This document shows positions 33,469 through 42,528 of a DNA stretch of 64,000 nucleotides, piece by piece. Numbering within the stretch: the first letter of the stretch is position 1; each line of letters starts with the position of its first letter. The stretch is taken from the NCBI GenBank assembly GCA_947444305.1, contig CANEZP010000002.1, positions 1-64,000 of the forward strand, written 5' to 3'. The DNA is from Pseudobdellovibrionaceae bacterium. GTDB taxonomy: Bacteria > Bdellovibrionota > Bdellovibrionia > Bdellovibrionales > UBA1609. The translations under genes were made by a program, and so were the position numbers. The notes under the pieces were generated by a model. The model was given only the letters and a program-made list of their open reading frames with translations, was not told the origin of the DNA and made no database searches.

Positions 33469-33784
33469 TCTGTGTGAACAGAGTTGGGTTGCGGAAGCTC
33501 TGTATGAACAGAGTTGGATCTCGGACGCTCTGTATGAACAGAGTTGGATTCTGGATGTTCTGTATGAACAGAGTTGGATTCTGGATGTTCTGTATGAACA
33601 GAGTTGGATTGCGGATGTTCTGTATGAACAGAGTTGGATTGCGGATGTTCTGTATGAACAGAGTTGGATTGCGGATCTTCTGTATGAACAGAGTTGGATT
33701 GCGGATCTTCTGTATGAACAGAGTTGGATTGCGGATGTCTGTATGAACAGAGTTGGGTCCCGGACACTCTGTACGAACAGAGTT
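33469..33784. repeat. tandem array of eleven short palindromes with a 30-bp period
   Basis: Each unit holds TCTGT-ATGA-ACAGA (arms of 5-6 bp, loop 4) followed by GTTGG and a variable segment. Cores begin at 33469, 33499, 33529, 33559, 33589, 33619, 33649, 33679, 33709, 33738 and 33768. One interval is 29 bp because a T is missing. Central units are nearly identical and often identical in pairs; end units are diverged, the usual sign of expansion by unequal crossing-over or slippage. Because 30 is a multiple of three, several frames stay open, but none has a ribosome binding site. It lies between the cutA-CBS operon and the fusA terminator. Confidence 0.92.
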
Positions 33785-33808
33785 CATCCTCCCACCCAAA
33801 TTCTGGCC

Positions 33809-33838
33809 AAAAAAAAGCCGGGCATAACCCGGCTTTTT
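33809..33838 (-). terminator. Rho-independent terminator of fusA
   Basis: Stem of ten pairs (33813-33822 with 33828-33837, loop CATAA). On the minus strand it ends in eight T. It lies 30 bp after the fusA stop. Confidence 0.9.
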
Positions 33839-33867
33839 GAGTCAGAGCGCTTGCGCGTTCCGCTGGC

Positions 33868-35973
33868 TTACTTCTTCGCGTCTTCGGCGCGTTGCTTTTC
33901 GTACTTTTTGACCAGGTCTTCTTGGATATTGCGGGGGACCGGGGCGTACTTCGCGAATTCCATCGTAAATTCGCCTTTACCTTGGGTGCCTGAACGCAAT
34001 TCGGTCGAGAACCCGAACATTTCGGAAAGCGGAACTTCGGCTTCAACCGTTACGAATGCATCTTGAGTCTGCGTGCCGGTGATCATACCGCGGCGTTGGT
34101 TCACCTGACCCAAGATGTTCCCTTGGAACTCTTCGGGGCCGGAAACTTCGACCTTCATGATCGGCTCGAGCGCGGTCGGTTTAGCTTTGAAGTAGAATTC
34201 GCGGAAGGCGGCCATCGCGCAAATACGGAAGGCCATCTCGCTTGAATCCACATCGTGGTAAGCACCGTCGGTCAAAACCGCGCGGACGCCGACAACCGGA
34301 AACCCGATCAGAAGACCTTTGGCCATCTGTTCTTGGAAACCTTTGTCTACGGCCGGAATAAATTCGCGCGGGATTTTACCGCCCACGATTTTATTCTGGA
34401 ATTCGTAAGTCTTATCGGGGCTGTCGTAGGGCTCAAATTGCCCGATAACTTTCGCGAACTGACCCGAACCACCGGTTTGCTTCTTGTGCGTGTAATCGAA
34501 CGGCGTCGCTTGTCCGATCGTCTCGCGGTAAGCCACCTGCGGCTGGCCGGCGACGACTTCGCACGCGAATTCGCGCTTCATACGCTCGATGTAGATCTCT
34601 AAGTGAAGCTCGCCCATTCCGGAGATGATGGTCTCGGAAGATTCTTCGTCGCGGTGAACGCGGAACGTGGGATCTTCTTTACGGAACTTTTGCAAAGCCT
34701 TCGAGAAGTTCGCGGCGCCTTCTTTGCTCTTCGGCTGAACGGCCAAAGAGATAACGGCGTCGGGTACGAACATCGAGGTCATGGCAACGTTCGACTGACC
34801 GTCGGTGAACGTATCACCCGATGAACAATCGATACCGAACAGAGCAACGATATCGCCGGCGTAGGCGACTTCGATGTCGACCATTTCGTCGGCGTGCAGA
34901 CGCACCAAGCGCGGGATCTTCACTTTGCGGCCGTTGACCACGTTGGTGATGAAATCGCCCTTTTTCATCGTGCCTTGGTAAATGCGCATGTACGTGAGCT
35001 GACCGAAACGGCCATCTTCAAGTTTGAACGCCAAAGCAACGAGCGGCTTGTCGGGAGCGGAGGACAAGATGACTTTCGCTTCTTCTTTGTCGAGGTCCAA
35101 GCCTTCGTTGGTAACTTCAGAAGGATTGGGCAAGTATTCGGCAACGCCATCCAAAAGTTTTTGGACGCCGCGGTTTTTGTAAGCCGAACCCATGAAAACG
35201 GGAGTCAAGTTGAGCGCGAGCGTGCCTTTACGAATGGCCGCGCGAATTTCTTCTTTCGTGGGCTCTTCTTCGTTCAAGAATTTTTCGGCTACGAGGTCGT
35301 CGTGATCGGCAGCTTTACCGATCAACTCGTGATGATATTTTTTCGCTTGTTCCATCATGTCGGCGGGGATTTCTTTTTCGGTGATCGTTTCGCCGTTGGC
35401 GCCCGAAAAAGTGAAGGCCTTCATCTCGACCAAGTCGATGACGCCGTCATGTTTGTCTTCCAAACCGATCGGGATTTGCATGAGGACCGCGTTGTGACGC
35501 AGTTTATCGCGCAAAGCTTCAACGACGCGGAAGGGGTTCGCGCCCGCGCGATCCAACTTGTTGATGAAGGCCAAACGGGGAACTTTATAGCGGCGCATTT
35601 GACGATCGACGGTGATCGACTGCGATTGAACGCCGGCAACACCGCAAAGAACCAAGATCGCGCCGTCGAGAACGCGCAACGAACGCTCAACCTCGATGGT
35701 GAAATCCACGTGCCCGGGGGTGTCGATAATGTTGATGTTGATGTCTTTCCAGTGGACGTTGGTGGCGGCCGACTGGATCGTGATCCCGCGCTCTTGCTCG
35801 AGCTCCATGTGATCCATGGTGGCACCGACGCCGTCTTTACCTTTCACTTCGTGAATCTGGTGAATACGGCCGGTGTAGAATAGAATGCGTTCGGTCAGAG
35901 TGGTTTTGCCCGAATCAATGTGGGCGGAAATCCCGATGTTTCTGACCTGTTGGAGGTCCCATTTCTCAGCCAT
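33868..35973 (-). CDS. fusA: elongation factor G
   Basis: 701 residues from the ATG at 35973, preceded by GAGGAAGG; an upstream in-frame start at 36117 is not credible. Domain I carries the G motifs ([33 protein letters not shown]). Domain IV is at about 490-610 and the C-terminal ferredoxin-like domain V contains MGELHLEIY-type and [15 protein letters not shown] segments. The P-loop has Ser where many EF-Gs have Ala (AHIDSGKTT). It is not next to rpsL, rpsG or tuf. Divergent from recQ, with about 90 bp between the two starts. Confidence 0.96.
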   Translation of the reverse strand: MAEKWDLQQVRNIGISAHIDSGKTTLTERILFYTGRIHQIHEVKGKDGVGATMDHMELEQERGITIQSAATNVHWKDININIIDTPGHVDFTIEVERSLRVLDGAILVLCGVAGVQSQSITVDRQMRRYKVPRLAFINKLDRAGANPFRVVEALRDKLRHNAVLMQIPIGLEDKHDGVIDLVEMKAFTFSGANGETITEKEIPADMMEQAKKYHHELIGKAADHDDLVAEKFLNEEEPTKEEIRAAIRKGTLALNLTPVFMGSAYKNRGVQKLLDGVAEYLPNPSEVTNEGLDLDKEEAKVILSSAPDKPLVALAFKLEDGRFGQLTYMRIYQGTMKKGDFITNVVNGRKVKIPRLVRLHADEMVDIEVAYAGDIVALFGIDCSSGDTFTDGQSNVAMTSMFVPDAVISLAVQPKSKEGAANFSKALQKFRKEDPTFRVHRDEESSETIISGMGELHLEIYIERMKREFACEVVAGQPQVAYRETIGQATPFDYTHKKQTGGSGQFAKVIGQFEPYDSPDKTYEFQNKIVGGKIPREFIPAVDKGFQEQMAKGLLIGFPVVGVRAVLTDGAYHDVDSSEMAFRICAMAAFREFYFKAKPTALEPIMKVEVSGPEEFQGNILGQVNQRRGMITGTQTQDAFVTVEAEVPLSEMFGFSTELRSGTQGKGEFTMEFAKYAPVPRNIQEDLVKKYEKQRAEDAKK

Positions 35974-36063
35974 AAATACCTTCCTCTTATGTTCGCAACC
36001 GACTAATCGTATTCGACGCAATCGTGTCGTGTGTAGCTTGTCTTGTGAATCTATGGAGTTAAC

Positions 36064-37569
36064 ATGGAGATTATGCAGTTGCAAGAGCTTGAAGAAGTCG
36101 CAAGAACAACCGGACATTACCCGTTACGACCCGCACAGGAAAAGGCACTCCGGGCCTGGACCGAAGGACATAATCTCCTGCTCGTTTGGCCGACCGGTTC
36201 GGGCAAATCCTTGTGCTATCAATTGCCTGCGCTCGCCGGTTCCGGACTCACCCTGGTTATTTCACCGCTGATCGCTTTGATGGAAGATCAAGTGCACAAA
36301 GCCCGGGCACTCGGCTGGCCAATGACCTGTGTGCATTCTGCCGTAAGCAAGGGGGAGCGGACGTCGCGCCTCAAGAAAGTGGCCGCCGGGCAGATCAAAT
36401 TGCTCTACGTGACCCCGGAACGTTTCCGATCCGAGGAATTCCTCGAGATGCTCAAGGGCTTGAAGGTTACGATGCTGGCCGTCGACGAAGCGCACTGTAT
36501 ATCCCAGTGGGGTCACGATTTCCGGCCGGATTATTCAAGGCTCGGGGAAATCCGGGCGCTGTTGGGCCATCCCCAAACCATGGCGCTGACCGCCACCGCC
36601 ACGCGGGAAGTGCAGGCCGACATCCTTAAGCAACTCGGCATCGAAAAAGACGCGCAAACTTTTTGGGAAGGCGTTGAACGGCCGAATCTTTATCTCTCGG
36701 GCGTAGAATTCGCCGACGATGACGACAAGCTCGAGGCGGTGGCCGAGTGGCTGCGCGAAGTGCAGGGGCCGAAAATTTTGTATTTCACGCTCATCTCAAC
36801 GCTGGTGCGCGTTTCCGAATGGCTCGAGACTAAGGGTTTCGTGCACAAGACCTACCACGGCGACATGGACGACCGCGCCCGCAACCGCAGCCTTAAAGAA
36901 TTTTTGTGGGGCGGGACCGAGCTGATCCTCGCCACGCCCGCGTTCGGTTTGGGCGTCGATAAGCCCGACATTCGCGGCGTCGCGCACTTCGAAATGCCGG
37001 GCTCGATCGAAGCGTATTTCCAAGAGGTGGGCCGCGCCGGTCGCGATCAAGCGCCTTCGCGCTGCCGGTTATTTTACGCGCAAGAAGATTTAGAAACGCA
37101 AATGAGCTTCATCGACACGCTGACGCCCGATCCCGATTTTGTGCGCGCGACTTATAAGTTGCTCGCGCTGTGGAAAGACCGTTTGAACGTGACGAAGCTC
37201 GATGATCTGCGTGAGCAACTCAGCTTTAAGAACAAGCGTGATTACCGGCTGGAGACCGCGCTTAGTTTTCTCGACCGTTGGGGCGTGATCCAGTTTCCGC
37301 ACCGGCGTTTGGATAAGCTGACGTTCTTGCGTGAACTTGAAGAAACCGATCTCAGCGCCGAGTTGTGGAAGGCGCGCAAACTCTCTTTACAAAAGAAATT
37401 GATGAGCTTGGTGACTTGGTTTCGCAGCGAAGATTGCCGCAAAGTCGGTATCTACGATTACTTCGGTTGGAACGCCGACCTCGCGGCCTCGGGCGGTGAG
37501 GCGAGGGCTTGCGGTTTTTGCGATCGCTGCGATGAAAAACGCATAGCAAAGGAAACGGAAGAAACATGA
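36064..37569 (+). CDS. recQ: short RecQ-family ATP-dependent DNA helicase
   Basis: 501 residues; E. coli RecQ is about 610. Helicase motifs are complete: PTGSGKS at 43-49, [17 protein letters not shown] from 141, and [11 protein letters not shown] near 330. The zinc cluster survives (Cys in the helix around [11 protein letters not shown] and the C-terminal EDCRK and CGFCDRC). The winged-helix and HRDC domains are missing, because the protein ends just after the last Cys pair. GGAG precedes the ATG. Its TGA overlaps the aat ATG (ATGA), so both are translated together. Confidence 0.92.
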   Translation: MEIMQLQELEEVARTTGHYPLRPAQEKALRAWTEGHNLLLVWPTGSGKSLCYQLPALAGSGLTLVISPLIALMEDQVHKARALGWPMTCVHSAVSKGERTSRLKKVAAGQIKLLYVTPERFRSEEFLEMLKGLKVTMLAVDEAHCISQWGHDFRPDYSRLGEIRALLGHPQTMALTATATREVQADILKQLGIEKDAQTFWEGVERPNLYLSGVEFADDDDKLEAVAEWLREVQGPKILYFTLISTLVRVSEWLETKGFVHKTYHGDMDDRARNRSLKEFLWGGTELILATPAFGLGVDKPDIRGVAHFEMPGSIEAYFQEVGRAGRDQAPSRCRLFYAQEDLETQMSFIDTLTPDPDFVRATYKLLALWKDRLNVTKLDDLREQLSFKNKRDYRLETALSFLDRWGVIQFPHRRLDKLTFLRELEETDLSAELWKARKLSLQKKLMSLVTWFRSEDCRKVGIYDYFGWNADLAASGGEARACGFCDRCDEKRIAKETEET

Positions 37570-38240
37570 AGCTGTTCGAAGGGCACCTGCGTTCATTTCC
37601 CGATCCGCGGATGACCTTGGACGAGGGCATCCTCGACATCAGCGATGACCTGCGCGTCGAACGGCTGCTCGAGGCTTACAGCTTCGGAATCTTTCCTTGG
37701 CCGCACGAAGATTTGCCGACGCTGTGGTATTGCCCGGTCGAACGGGGCGTGCTGGATTTTGCTTCGTTTAAAATTCCGCATTCGCTGCAAAAATTTATGC
37801 GCAAGTGCACGTGGACCGTGACGATGAACCAAGCCTTCGACCGCGTGCTCGACGAATGCGCGGCGGCCCCGCGGCCCGAGCAGAAAGGCACTTGGATCAC
37901 GGAGAAATTGATCGATGCCTATCGCGATTTTCACCGTGCGGGTTACGCGCATTCGGTTGAAGTTTGGGACGGGGAAGACTTGGTCGGTGGTCTTTACGGC
38001 GTATACGTCGGCGGCGTTTTTTGCGGCGAGAGTATGTTCTTTCACAAATCGAACGCTTCGAAGTTCGCGCTGGTGAAGTTGATCGAGTTTTTGCGCGGCA
38101 AAGGCTTTAGCTGGATGGATATTCAGATGGTTACGCCGCTGATGGAAATGCTGGGCGGCAAATATATTTCGCGCGAACAATTCTTGGCGCGTCTAGAGAA
38201 GGCCAAGCGTTCGGCCATCGAAGTCGAATTTAAAATTTAA
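37566..38240 (+). CDS. aat: leucyl/phenylalanyl-tRNA--protein transferase
   Basis: 224 residues. Diagnostic motifs are AYSFGIFPW at 37-45, LWYCPVERGVL near 53, GTWITEKLIDAYRDFHRAGY and GVFCGESMFF, with the conserved Glu at 155. It attaches Leu or Phe to N-terminal Arg/Lys, the first step of the bacterial N-degron route to ClpS/ClpAP. The usual C-terminal motif is replaced by MVTPLMEMLGGKYISREQF. The 3' end overlaps the convergent PilZ gene by 11 bp. A divergent exported relative lies 0.7 kb downstream. Confidence 0.94.
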   Translation: MKLFEGHLRSFPDPRMTLDEGILDISDDLRVERLLEAYSFGIFPWPHEDLPTLWYCPVERGVLDFASFKIPHSLQKFMRKCTWTVTMNQAFDRVLDECAAAPRPEQKGTWITEKLIDAYRDFHRAGYAHSVEVWDGEDLVGGLYGVYVGGVFCGESMFFHKSNASKFALVKLIEFLRGKGFSWMDIQMVTPLMEMLGGKYISREQFLARLEKAKRSAIEVEFKI

Positions 38241-38823
38241 AACGTTCGCCCCAGGGGATGGTTTGATTCGGGTCGTAATTTCCGCCCGGTCTCGTCCAAT
38301 AATAAAGTAATCCGAACGCCACCGCGGTGAGCACGAGGTACGCCATGAACTGCAGAAAATGCGTGAACATGAGCGCGCGGTAGTACATCCAAGTGCGGTA
38401 ACGCTGATCGCGCGCCGCTTTAATAAAACTGCCTTCGATGCCTTTGCGTAACGAACGCGAATGTCCTTCGGGTAACTTTTCGAAAGTAGCGGCGACGAGC
38501 ACGCGTTGTTCGTCGAAGAAGGCATCGCGTTTACCCCACCAGCGATTCGGCTGGTATGTTTGCACTCGTACGACGCGCGCCCACCAAGCGATTTGCTCGC
38601 CGTTCGGGATCGGAATTTCAACCATGATCAAATCATCGATTTCGAAACGCTGACTGCTCGTCGTGGCGAACGCAACGCCGGTCTCGGATAAATTCATGAG
38701 CAGCGTTTGCTGCACGGTCGATAGATTTCCGTCCTGCAGCCCGAAGCGCATGGTGTTGCGATCTTGCGGGCGCAAGATGTAGCGGGGAGCACGTGGATGA
38801 TAGCGACGAATTTTTTCAGCCAT
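38230..38823 (-). CDS. PilZ-domain protein with a C-terminal membrane helix
   Basis: 197 residues. The PilZ domain is at about 15-120: an Arg-rich entry (RRYHPRAPRY), LLMNLSETGVAFATT for the N/D-x-S-x-x-G motif, and a beta barrel ending VLVAATFEKL. A membrane helix follows at about 150-172 (FMAYLVLTAVAFGLLYYW). PilZ domains bind cyclic di-GMP; here the first Arg motif is only partly conserved, so binding should be treated as likely rather than shown. Divergent from the exported Aat-like gene. Confidence 0.82.
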   Translation of the reverse strand: MAEKIRRYHPRAPRYILRPQDRNTMRFGLQDGNLSTVQQTLLMNLSETGVAFATTSSQRFEIDDLIMVEIPIPNGEQIAWWARVVRVQTYQPNRWWGKRDAFFDEQRVLVAATFEKLPEGHSRSLRKGIEGSFIKAARDQRYRTWMYYRALMFTHFLQFMAYLVLTAVAFGLLYYWTRPGGNYDPNQTIPWGERFKF

Positions 38824-38922
38824 TACGTTTGTTTATCGGCTAATGCGGCGCTTTGGTTGACACCCCCTAGGCAAAAGTACTGCAGGCTGCTATACAAGCC
38901 CCTCAATCTTTGGAGGTTACCC

Positions 38923-40194
38923 GTGCTTTGGTCCAGACGTGTTCTGCTGGTTGTCGCTATATCGTTTCTCCCACCGCAAGCGATGGCTAAGTTCACCTCC
39001 GAAACTTCGCAGCAATCTTTTTGCGGCTGGCTTCTCAGCTCAACCGTTTCGCCGGCTAAGCAAGCGTTTGAGCGCCAATTGTTTTTTACGAAGCGGAAGA
39101 TGGGCCTTGAATACGTGCGAGCCTCCGGCTTGGGCCAACGCGGTTTTTTAGATTCATCGCCTGAGCAAACCGCGGAGAATAGCGAAAAGTACGAAGCGAT
39201 GGGGATTCATTGGTGGGGTCATTCGTTCGCCGTGAAAAAAACGATTGAAGAGGCGCGTGAGCACGATTCTAAATTCACCGGCTTGAGCAAAATCATGTAT
39301 TTGATCAGCGACGTTGACGTTTCGGACCTCGACGACAGCACACCGAAAGAAATCATCCAAGCACGCTTTAAGGAAGTTGTCGCGAACGGTAAAATGGTTG
39401 GCTGGGATGACAGCGAAGCGATGATCACGGGCAATCCGATCCCCGCGAAGTTTGTTGAAGCCGACATGAAGCGGGTGCGCGGGATGGTGCTTCCCGAGAA
39501 GGTCGACTACTTTACCCTCGACGATCGCGGCGCGCGTTTTACCAATTCGGGTTGGGTATTCACCAAGATTCGCGGCGAGCTGACGTACGCCACGCTGTTC
39601 GAATCAAATTCAAAGACGATTCGCGACCTCGAATCCAAAGCGCGCAACAAAGCTCGGAAAGGTTACACCTTCACTTTCAACGAGAACTTCACCGAGGCGC
39701 TTAACGCAGCCCGTGACCAGCTCCGCGTGGTTAAAAATCCCGTAATCGGCAAACCCGAAAAGTCTCCCGCGAACTCACGTTACTTAATCGATCCGGACAC
39801 GTACAATCTCGCGCTCGAAGGTTACAAAACGGGACACTTCTTCAGCGTGGAAACCCGCAAGAACGGTCAGCTCGTGGGCGGCATCATCGGCTCACGGCAG
39901 GGGAACCTCATCAAGCTCGATACGATTTTTTACGGCTACGAAGATAAACCGGACGGAACTTTCAAGTCGTTGGTTGATGACGCGAAGCTAGCGGTTATCG
40001 CGGCGATGAAGCGTTTGCATGCGCACAAAATTAATGTGGCCGACGTAGGCATGGTGACGCCGTTTACCGCATCGATGAAAGGTAAATATGTTTCGGGGAC
40101 GACGTTTCTGAAACATCTGAAAGAGCTAAAAGCACTCGGGCCGGTCGAGATTGATTTCACTACCCCGTGGGTGCCCGAGCCGGTCGAGAATTAA
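38923..40194 (+). CDS. exported Aat-like (leucyl/phenylalanyl-tRNA-transferase fold) protein
   Basis: 423 residues from a GTG at 38923, preceded by TGGAGG; the start gives a signal peptide (LWSRRVLLVVAISFLPPQA, then MAKF). Residues about 248-412 align with the nearby Aat: TFTFNENFTEAL with TVTMNQAFDRVL, HFFSVE..GQLVGG with AHSVEV..EDLVGG, and VGMVTP..GKYVS..FL with IQMVTP..GKYIS..FL. The Aat Glu155-Ser156 pair becomes Asp333-Thr334. FGIFPW and the W-x-x-P-x-x-RG motif are absent. The N-terminal 230 residues match nothing I know. A tRNA-dependent reaction is unlikely outside the cytoplasm, so this is a re-purposed fold. Confidence 0.8.
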   Translation: MLWSRRVLLVVAISFLPPQAMAKFTSETSQQSFCGWLLSSTVSPAKQAFERQLFFTKRKMGLEYVRASGLGQRGFLDSSPEQTAENSEKYEAMGIHWWGHSFAVKKTIEEAREHDSKFTGLSKIMYLISDVDVSDLDDSTPKEIIQARFKEVVANGKMVGWDDSEAMITGNPIPAKFVEADMKRVRGMVLPEKVDYFTLDDRGARFTNSGWVFTKIRGELTYATLFESNSKTIRDLESKARNKARKGYTFTFNENFTEALNAARDQLRVVKNPVIGKPEKSPANSRYLIDPDTYNLALEGYKTGHFFSVETRKNGQLVGGIIGSRQGNLIKLDTIFYGYEDKPDGTFKSLVDDAKLAVIAAMKRLHAHKINVADVGMVTPFTASMKGKYVSGTTFLKHLKELKALGPVEIDFTTPWVPEPVEN

Positions 40195-40619
40195 GGAACC
40201 TTTTTGAATTTGTCTTCGACGGCTTTGAGACTCGTCGATAAGGATTCATCGACCCAACCGTTTTTGCGCATGATCTCGTTGATGTTCGACAAACGTTGAA
40301 TCAAACCTTTGGTCATTCCGACCAACCAAACGGGGGCTTGCTTCAATTGAATTTCGATCGATTCTTTGGGCAAACGGATCGCGACGACTTTGCTTAAGGC
40401 AACGACATTGCTCGAATGCATTTTGCCGCTCAACAGGGCGGTCTCGCCCACGTACTGACCGCTCGAGATAAGCCCGAGCGGGATTTTCTCACCCGAACTT
40501 GAAGTCCGAAACACTTCTAACTGGCCTTCTTTAATAATGTACAGGGCGTCGCATGCCGTTTTTTCGCGGATCATGAATTCGCCGGGCAAAAGGCTGATGT
40601 TGTGGTTCGAAGTATCCAT
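40191..40619 (-). CDS. cyclic-nucleotide-binding-domain protein
   Basis: 142 residues from the ATG at 40619; a TTG at 40685 would add 22 residues. The cNMP-binding fold is clear: LLPGEFMIREKTACDALYII, VFRTSSSGEKIPLGLISSGQ, then YVGETALLSGKMHSSNVVAL with the phosphate-binding cassette G-E-x-A-L and an S in place of the usual Arg. No helix-turn-helix follows; the end is a helical tail. It may act as a small regulatory or scaffolding subunit. Converges with the Aat-like gene by a 4-bp overlap. Confidence 0.85.
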   Translation of the reverse strand: MDTSNHNISLLPGEFMIREKTACDALYIIKEGQLEVFRTSSSGEKIPLGLISSGQYVGETALLSGKMHSSNVVALSKVVAIRLPKESIEIQLKQAPVWLVGMTKGLIQRLSNINEIMRKNGWVDESLSTSLKAVEDKFKKVP

Positions 40620-40741
40620 GCTCAAATCCCCGTCCTTCAAGTCGAACTTGTGTGGTCTTAAAGACTCATCGGGGAGATTTCGCAATCCATTGAGCGAGAA
40701 AGGCTCAAGAAAACGTATTTATGTTTATTAACAAAAGGCTG

Positions 40742-41035
40742 CTATTTAGCGCAGATGACGGTGGCCCGATGTGGGACATAAAAGCCCAGCGTCAACCAGG
40801 TAAGCGCGGCATCGGCCGTGGTGCGGCTGAAAATGACCGACTCAAACCGGCCCTTGGCGCAAAGGCTAGAGGCGGGCGGAACCTTCTGGATGGGCGCGAA
40901 GCCCCAAGCAATATAGCTCATTTTAATTTCTTGGCTTTCGGTTCCGGCGGTCGGCGCATCGTTACGTGTAACTTTGAGATTTGCGCAAGAAATAAACAGC
41001 GGTGTGGTGAGGATGAGCAAAATGGATTTCAGCAT
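40742..41035 (-). CDS. Bor-like small lipoprotein
   Basis: 97 residues from an ATG preceded by GCGGAG. A lipoprotein signal (MLKSILLILTTPLFISC, lipidated Cys 17) is followed by a short mature part ending ALTWLTLGFYVPHRATVICA. This matches the C-terminal signature of Bor/Iss lipoproteins, where a G-L-x-x-L-T-L-G-I-Y-T-P segment precedes a final V-x-C. Bor proteins are outer-membrane lipoproteins linked to serum resistance in phage lambda lysogens. Second of two in tandem; the upstream copy starts 2 bp away on the minus strand. Confidence 0.75.
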   Translation of the reverse strand: MLKSILLILTTPLFISCANLKVTRNDAPTAGTESQEIKMSYIAWGFAPIQKVPPASSLCAKGRFESVIFSRTTADAALTWLTLGFYVPHRATVICAK

Positions 41036-41036
41036 A

Positions 41037-41369
41037 TTATTCTCCGCACCAAACTTTGACGGTCGTTGGGCTGTAAATACCGGCGGTGATGACACCGAGA
41101 AAAATATCTTCTCCGCTCTTCACCCTTTGGACGGCGAGGGGCTTTTGATCCATGCACACTTTCTGCAACGAAACTTCGGCCGGGTGGGACGTTTGCCACC
41201 ACATGAAGCGCGTGCCGTAGCCCCACCACCAACCGTCGAAGTAATCGACGTAAGTGGGTGGCGCGTAACGATTCCATTTGTCGTTGACCACAAACTTGGC
41301 GGACATACAGCCGGTGAAAGTGAACATAAACAGGATCGATGCGCATAGGAATAAGATCGTTTTTCTCAT
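41037..41369 (-). CDS. Bor-like small lipoprotein with an aromatic insert
   Basis: 110 residues from an ATG preceded by GAAGAAGG. Lipoprotein signal MRKTILFLCASILFMFTFTG followed by the lipidated Cys. The middle is rich in Trp and Tyr (YVDYFDGWWWGYGTRFMWW). The end (DIFLGVITAGIYSPTTVKVW then C) matches the Bor family C-terminus. Its ATG overlaps the stop of the ankyrin gene by 4 bp, so the ankyrin lipoprotein and both Bor-like proteins form one operon. Confidence 0.78.
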   Translation of the reverse strand: MRKTILFLCASILFMFTFTGCMSAKFVVNDKWNRYAPPTYVDYFDGWWWGYGTRFMWWQTSHPAEVSLQKVCMDQKPLAVQRVKSGEDIFLGVITAGIYSPTTVKVWCGE

Positions 41370-42262
41370 TGGGCCTTCTTCAGAATTTCGGTGATGACCG
41401 CGTCGTTGTTCTTTTCGGCGAGCATCAGCGGCGTTTGCCCCGCTTTGTTTTGCGCGTTCACCGGAGCTTTCGCGTTGATAAACCAAGTGACGGCCTCGGC
41501 CATGCGCAAACGAACGGCGTGGTGAAGAGGCGTGTTGCCCTCGGCATCGGGGGTTTTCACGGGCGCGCCGCTTTCGATTAAGCGTTTCACCACGAACGGC
41601 AATTGGTAATCGAGCGCGATGATGAGAATGGAATCTCCGTCGCGGTCCAATTGATCGAGCGTCGGATTTTTATCCATGATGACGTCAAAGATCTCCGGAT
41701 CGGCGCGTGGGATGGCGAAGTGGAGCGCCGTCCAGCCGTTCGGATCGGCGGTGTCGACCGACGCGCCCGCGCGCAATAGCGCGCGCACGGTTTCGAGCGA
41801 GGCGAAGCGAACGCCCATCATTAAAGGTGTCAGGTCGAAGTCGTCTTTAGTTTCCAGCGGTGAGCCGTTTTTAAATAAGAGATCAACCGATCCCGGCGAG
41901 CTGCCGAGCGCCGCGAAGTGCATCGCGGTTGAGCCTTGCGTGTCTTTGGCCATGACGTCGGCCCCGGCAATGAGCAGTTGTTCGACGACGACCGGATAGT
42001 TCTTGCGGGCGGCGGCCATGAGCGGGGTGATGCCCTGCGGGGAGGCTTCGCTGACCTGCGCGCCCGTTTCAAGCAAACGTTTGACCTCGGCGTCGTTGCC
42101 CTGGGCCGCGGCTTTGATCATCGCGGTTGCGCCCGGGGTTTCGGCATCGGGAAGCTTGGGCGCATTTTGCACGGGTTTACGGAGGACCGAACGGCAGCCC
42201 GTAGCGGGCACGAGGACGACGCAAAACAAGGTGAGGGAAATCAAGGCGGCAATCTGTCTCAT
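41366..42262 (-). CDS. ankyrin-repeat lipoprotein
   Basis: 298 residues. The lipoprotein signal ends VLVPATGC (Cys 23). Seven or so ankyrin repeats follow from about residue 45, with classic units such as GITPLMAAARKNYPVVVEQL, GSTAMHFAALGSSPGSVDLL, GWTALHFAI, GNTPLHHAVRLRMAEAVTWF and GQTPLMLAEKNNDAVITEIL. Being lipid-anchored, it probably scaffolds proteins at the outer or inner membrane. First gene of an operon with two Bor-like lipoproteins (4-bp overlap). Confidence 0.88.
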   Translation of the reverse strand: MRQIAALISLTLFCVVLVPATGCRSVLRKPVQNAPKLPDAETPGATAMIKAAAQGNDAEVKRLLETGAQVSEASPQGITPLMAAARKNYPVVVEQLLIAGADVMAKDTQGSTAMHFAALGSSPGSVDLLFKNGSPLETKDDFDLTPLMMGVRFASLETVRALLRAGASVDTADPNGWTALHFAIPRADPEIFDVIMDKNPTLDQLDRDGDSILIIALDYQLPFVVKRLIESGAPVKTPDAEGNTPLHHAVRLRMAEAVTWFINAKAPVNAQNKAGQTPLMLAEKNNDAVITEILKKAQ

Positions 42263-42426
42263 TGATTTGTGGTATTCCGCCCACGCCGGTCCGGCAAGTG
42301 ATTTATCGGGTTAGGCCGGAGCCGGGCATTCGCGCAGCGCGAAGCCGGGCGCGGCCGGGGCGCGGAGCCGGGCGCTGCCGATGCGAACTCGAGCGTTGCC
42401 GGATTGCCCCCAAGTGCGCTCCCGGC

Positions 42427-42528
42427 AAAGGCGTCGAAATGAACAAATCGGGGGTCTCTGGCCTTCGCATTGGATTTGAAACCGAGCTGAATTTCGCTCG
42501 AGCCTAATTTGTTCATTTCGACGCCTTT
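42427..42528. repeat. 22-bp perfect inverted repeats around a 58-bp centre
   Basis: Arms 42427-42448 and 42507-42528 are exact reverse complements. The whole element is 102 bp and carries no gene. It could form a cruciform or be a small non-autonomous element. No target-site duplication was seen at its ends. Confidence 0.85.

Noticed and set aside
33469-33784. CRISPR array
   Set aside because: The segments between dyads are near-identical rather than unique spacers, the repeat is too short, and no cas genes are present.
33362-34066. Repeat proteins in several frames of the palindrome array (decapeptide units such as LYEQSWIADV)
   Set aside because: All open frames follow from a 30-bp period. 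None has a ribosome binding site, one unit is 29 bp and breaks the frame, and two of them run into fusA.
34894-35883. A 329-residue open frame opposite fusA
   Set aside because: EF-G on the minus strand is unambiguous; the opposite frame is kept open by biased codon use.
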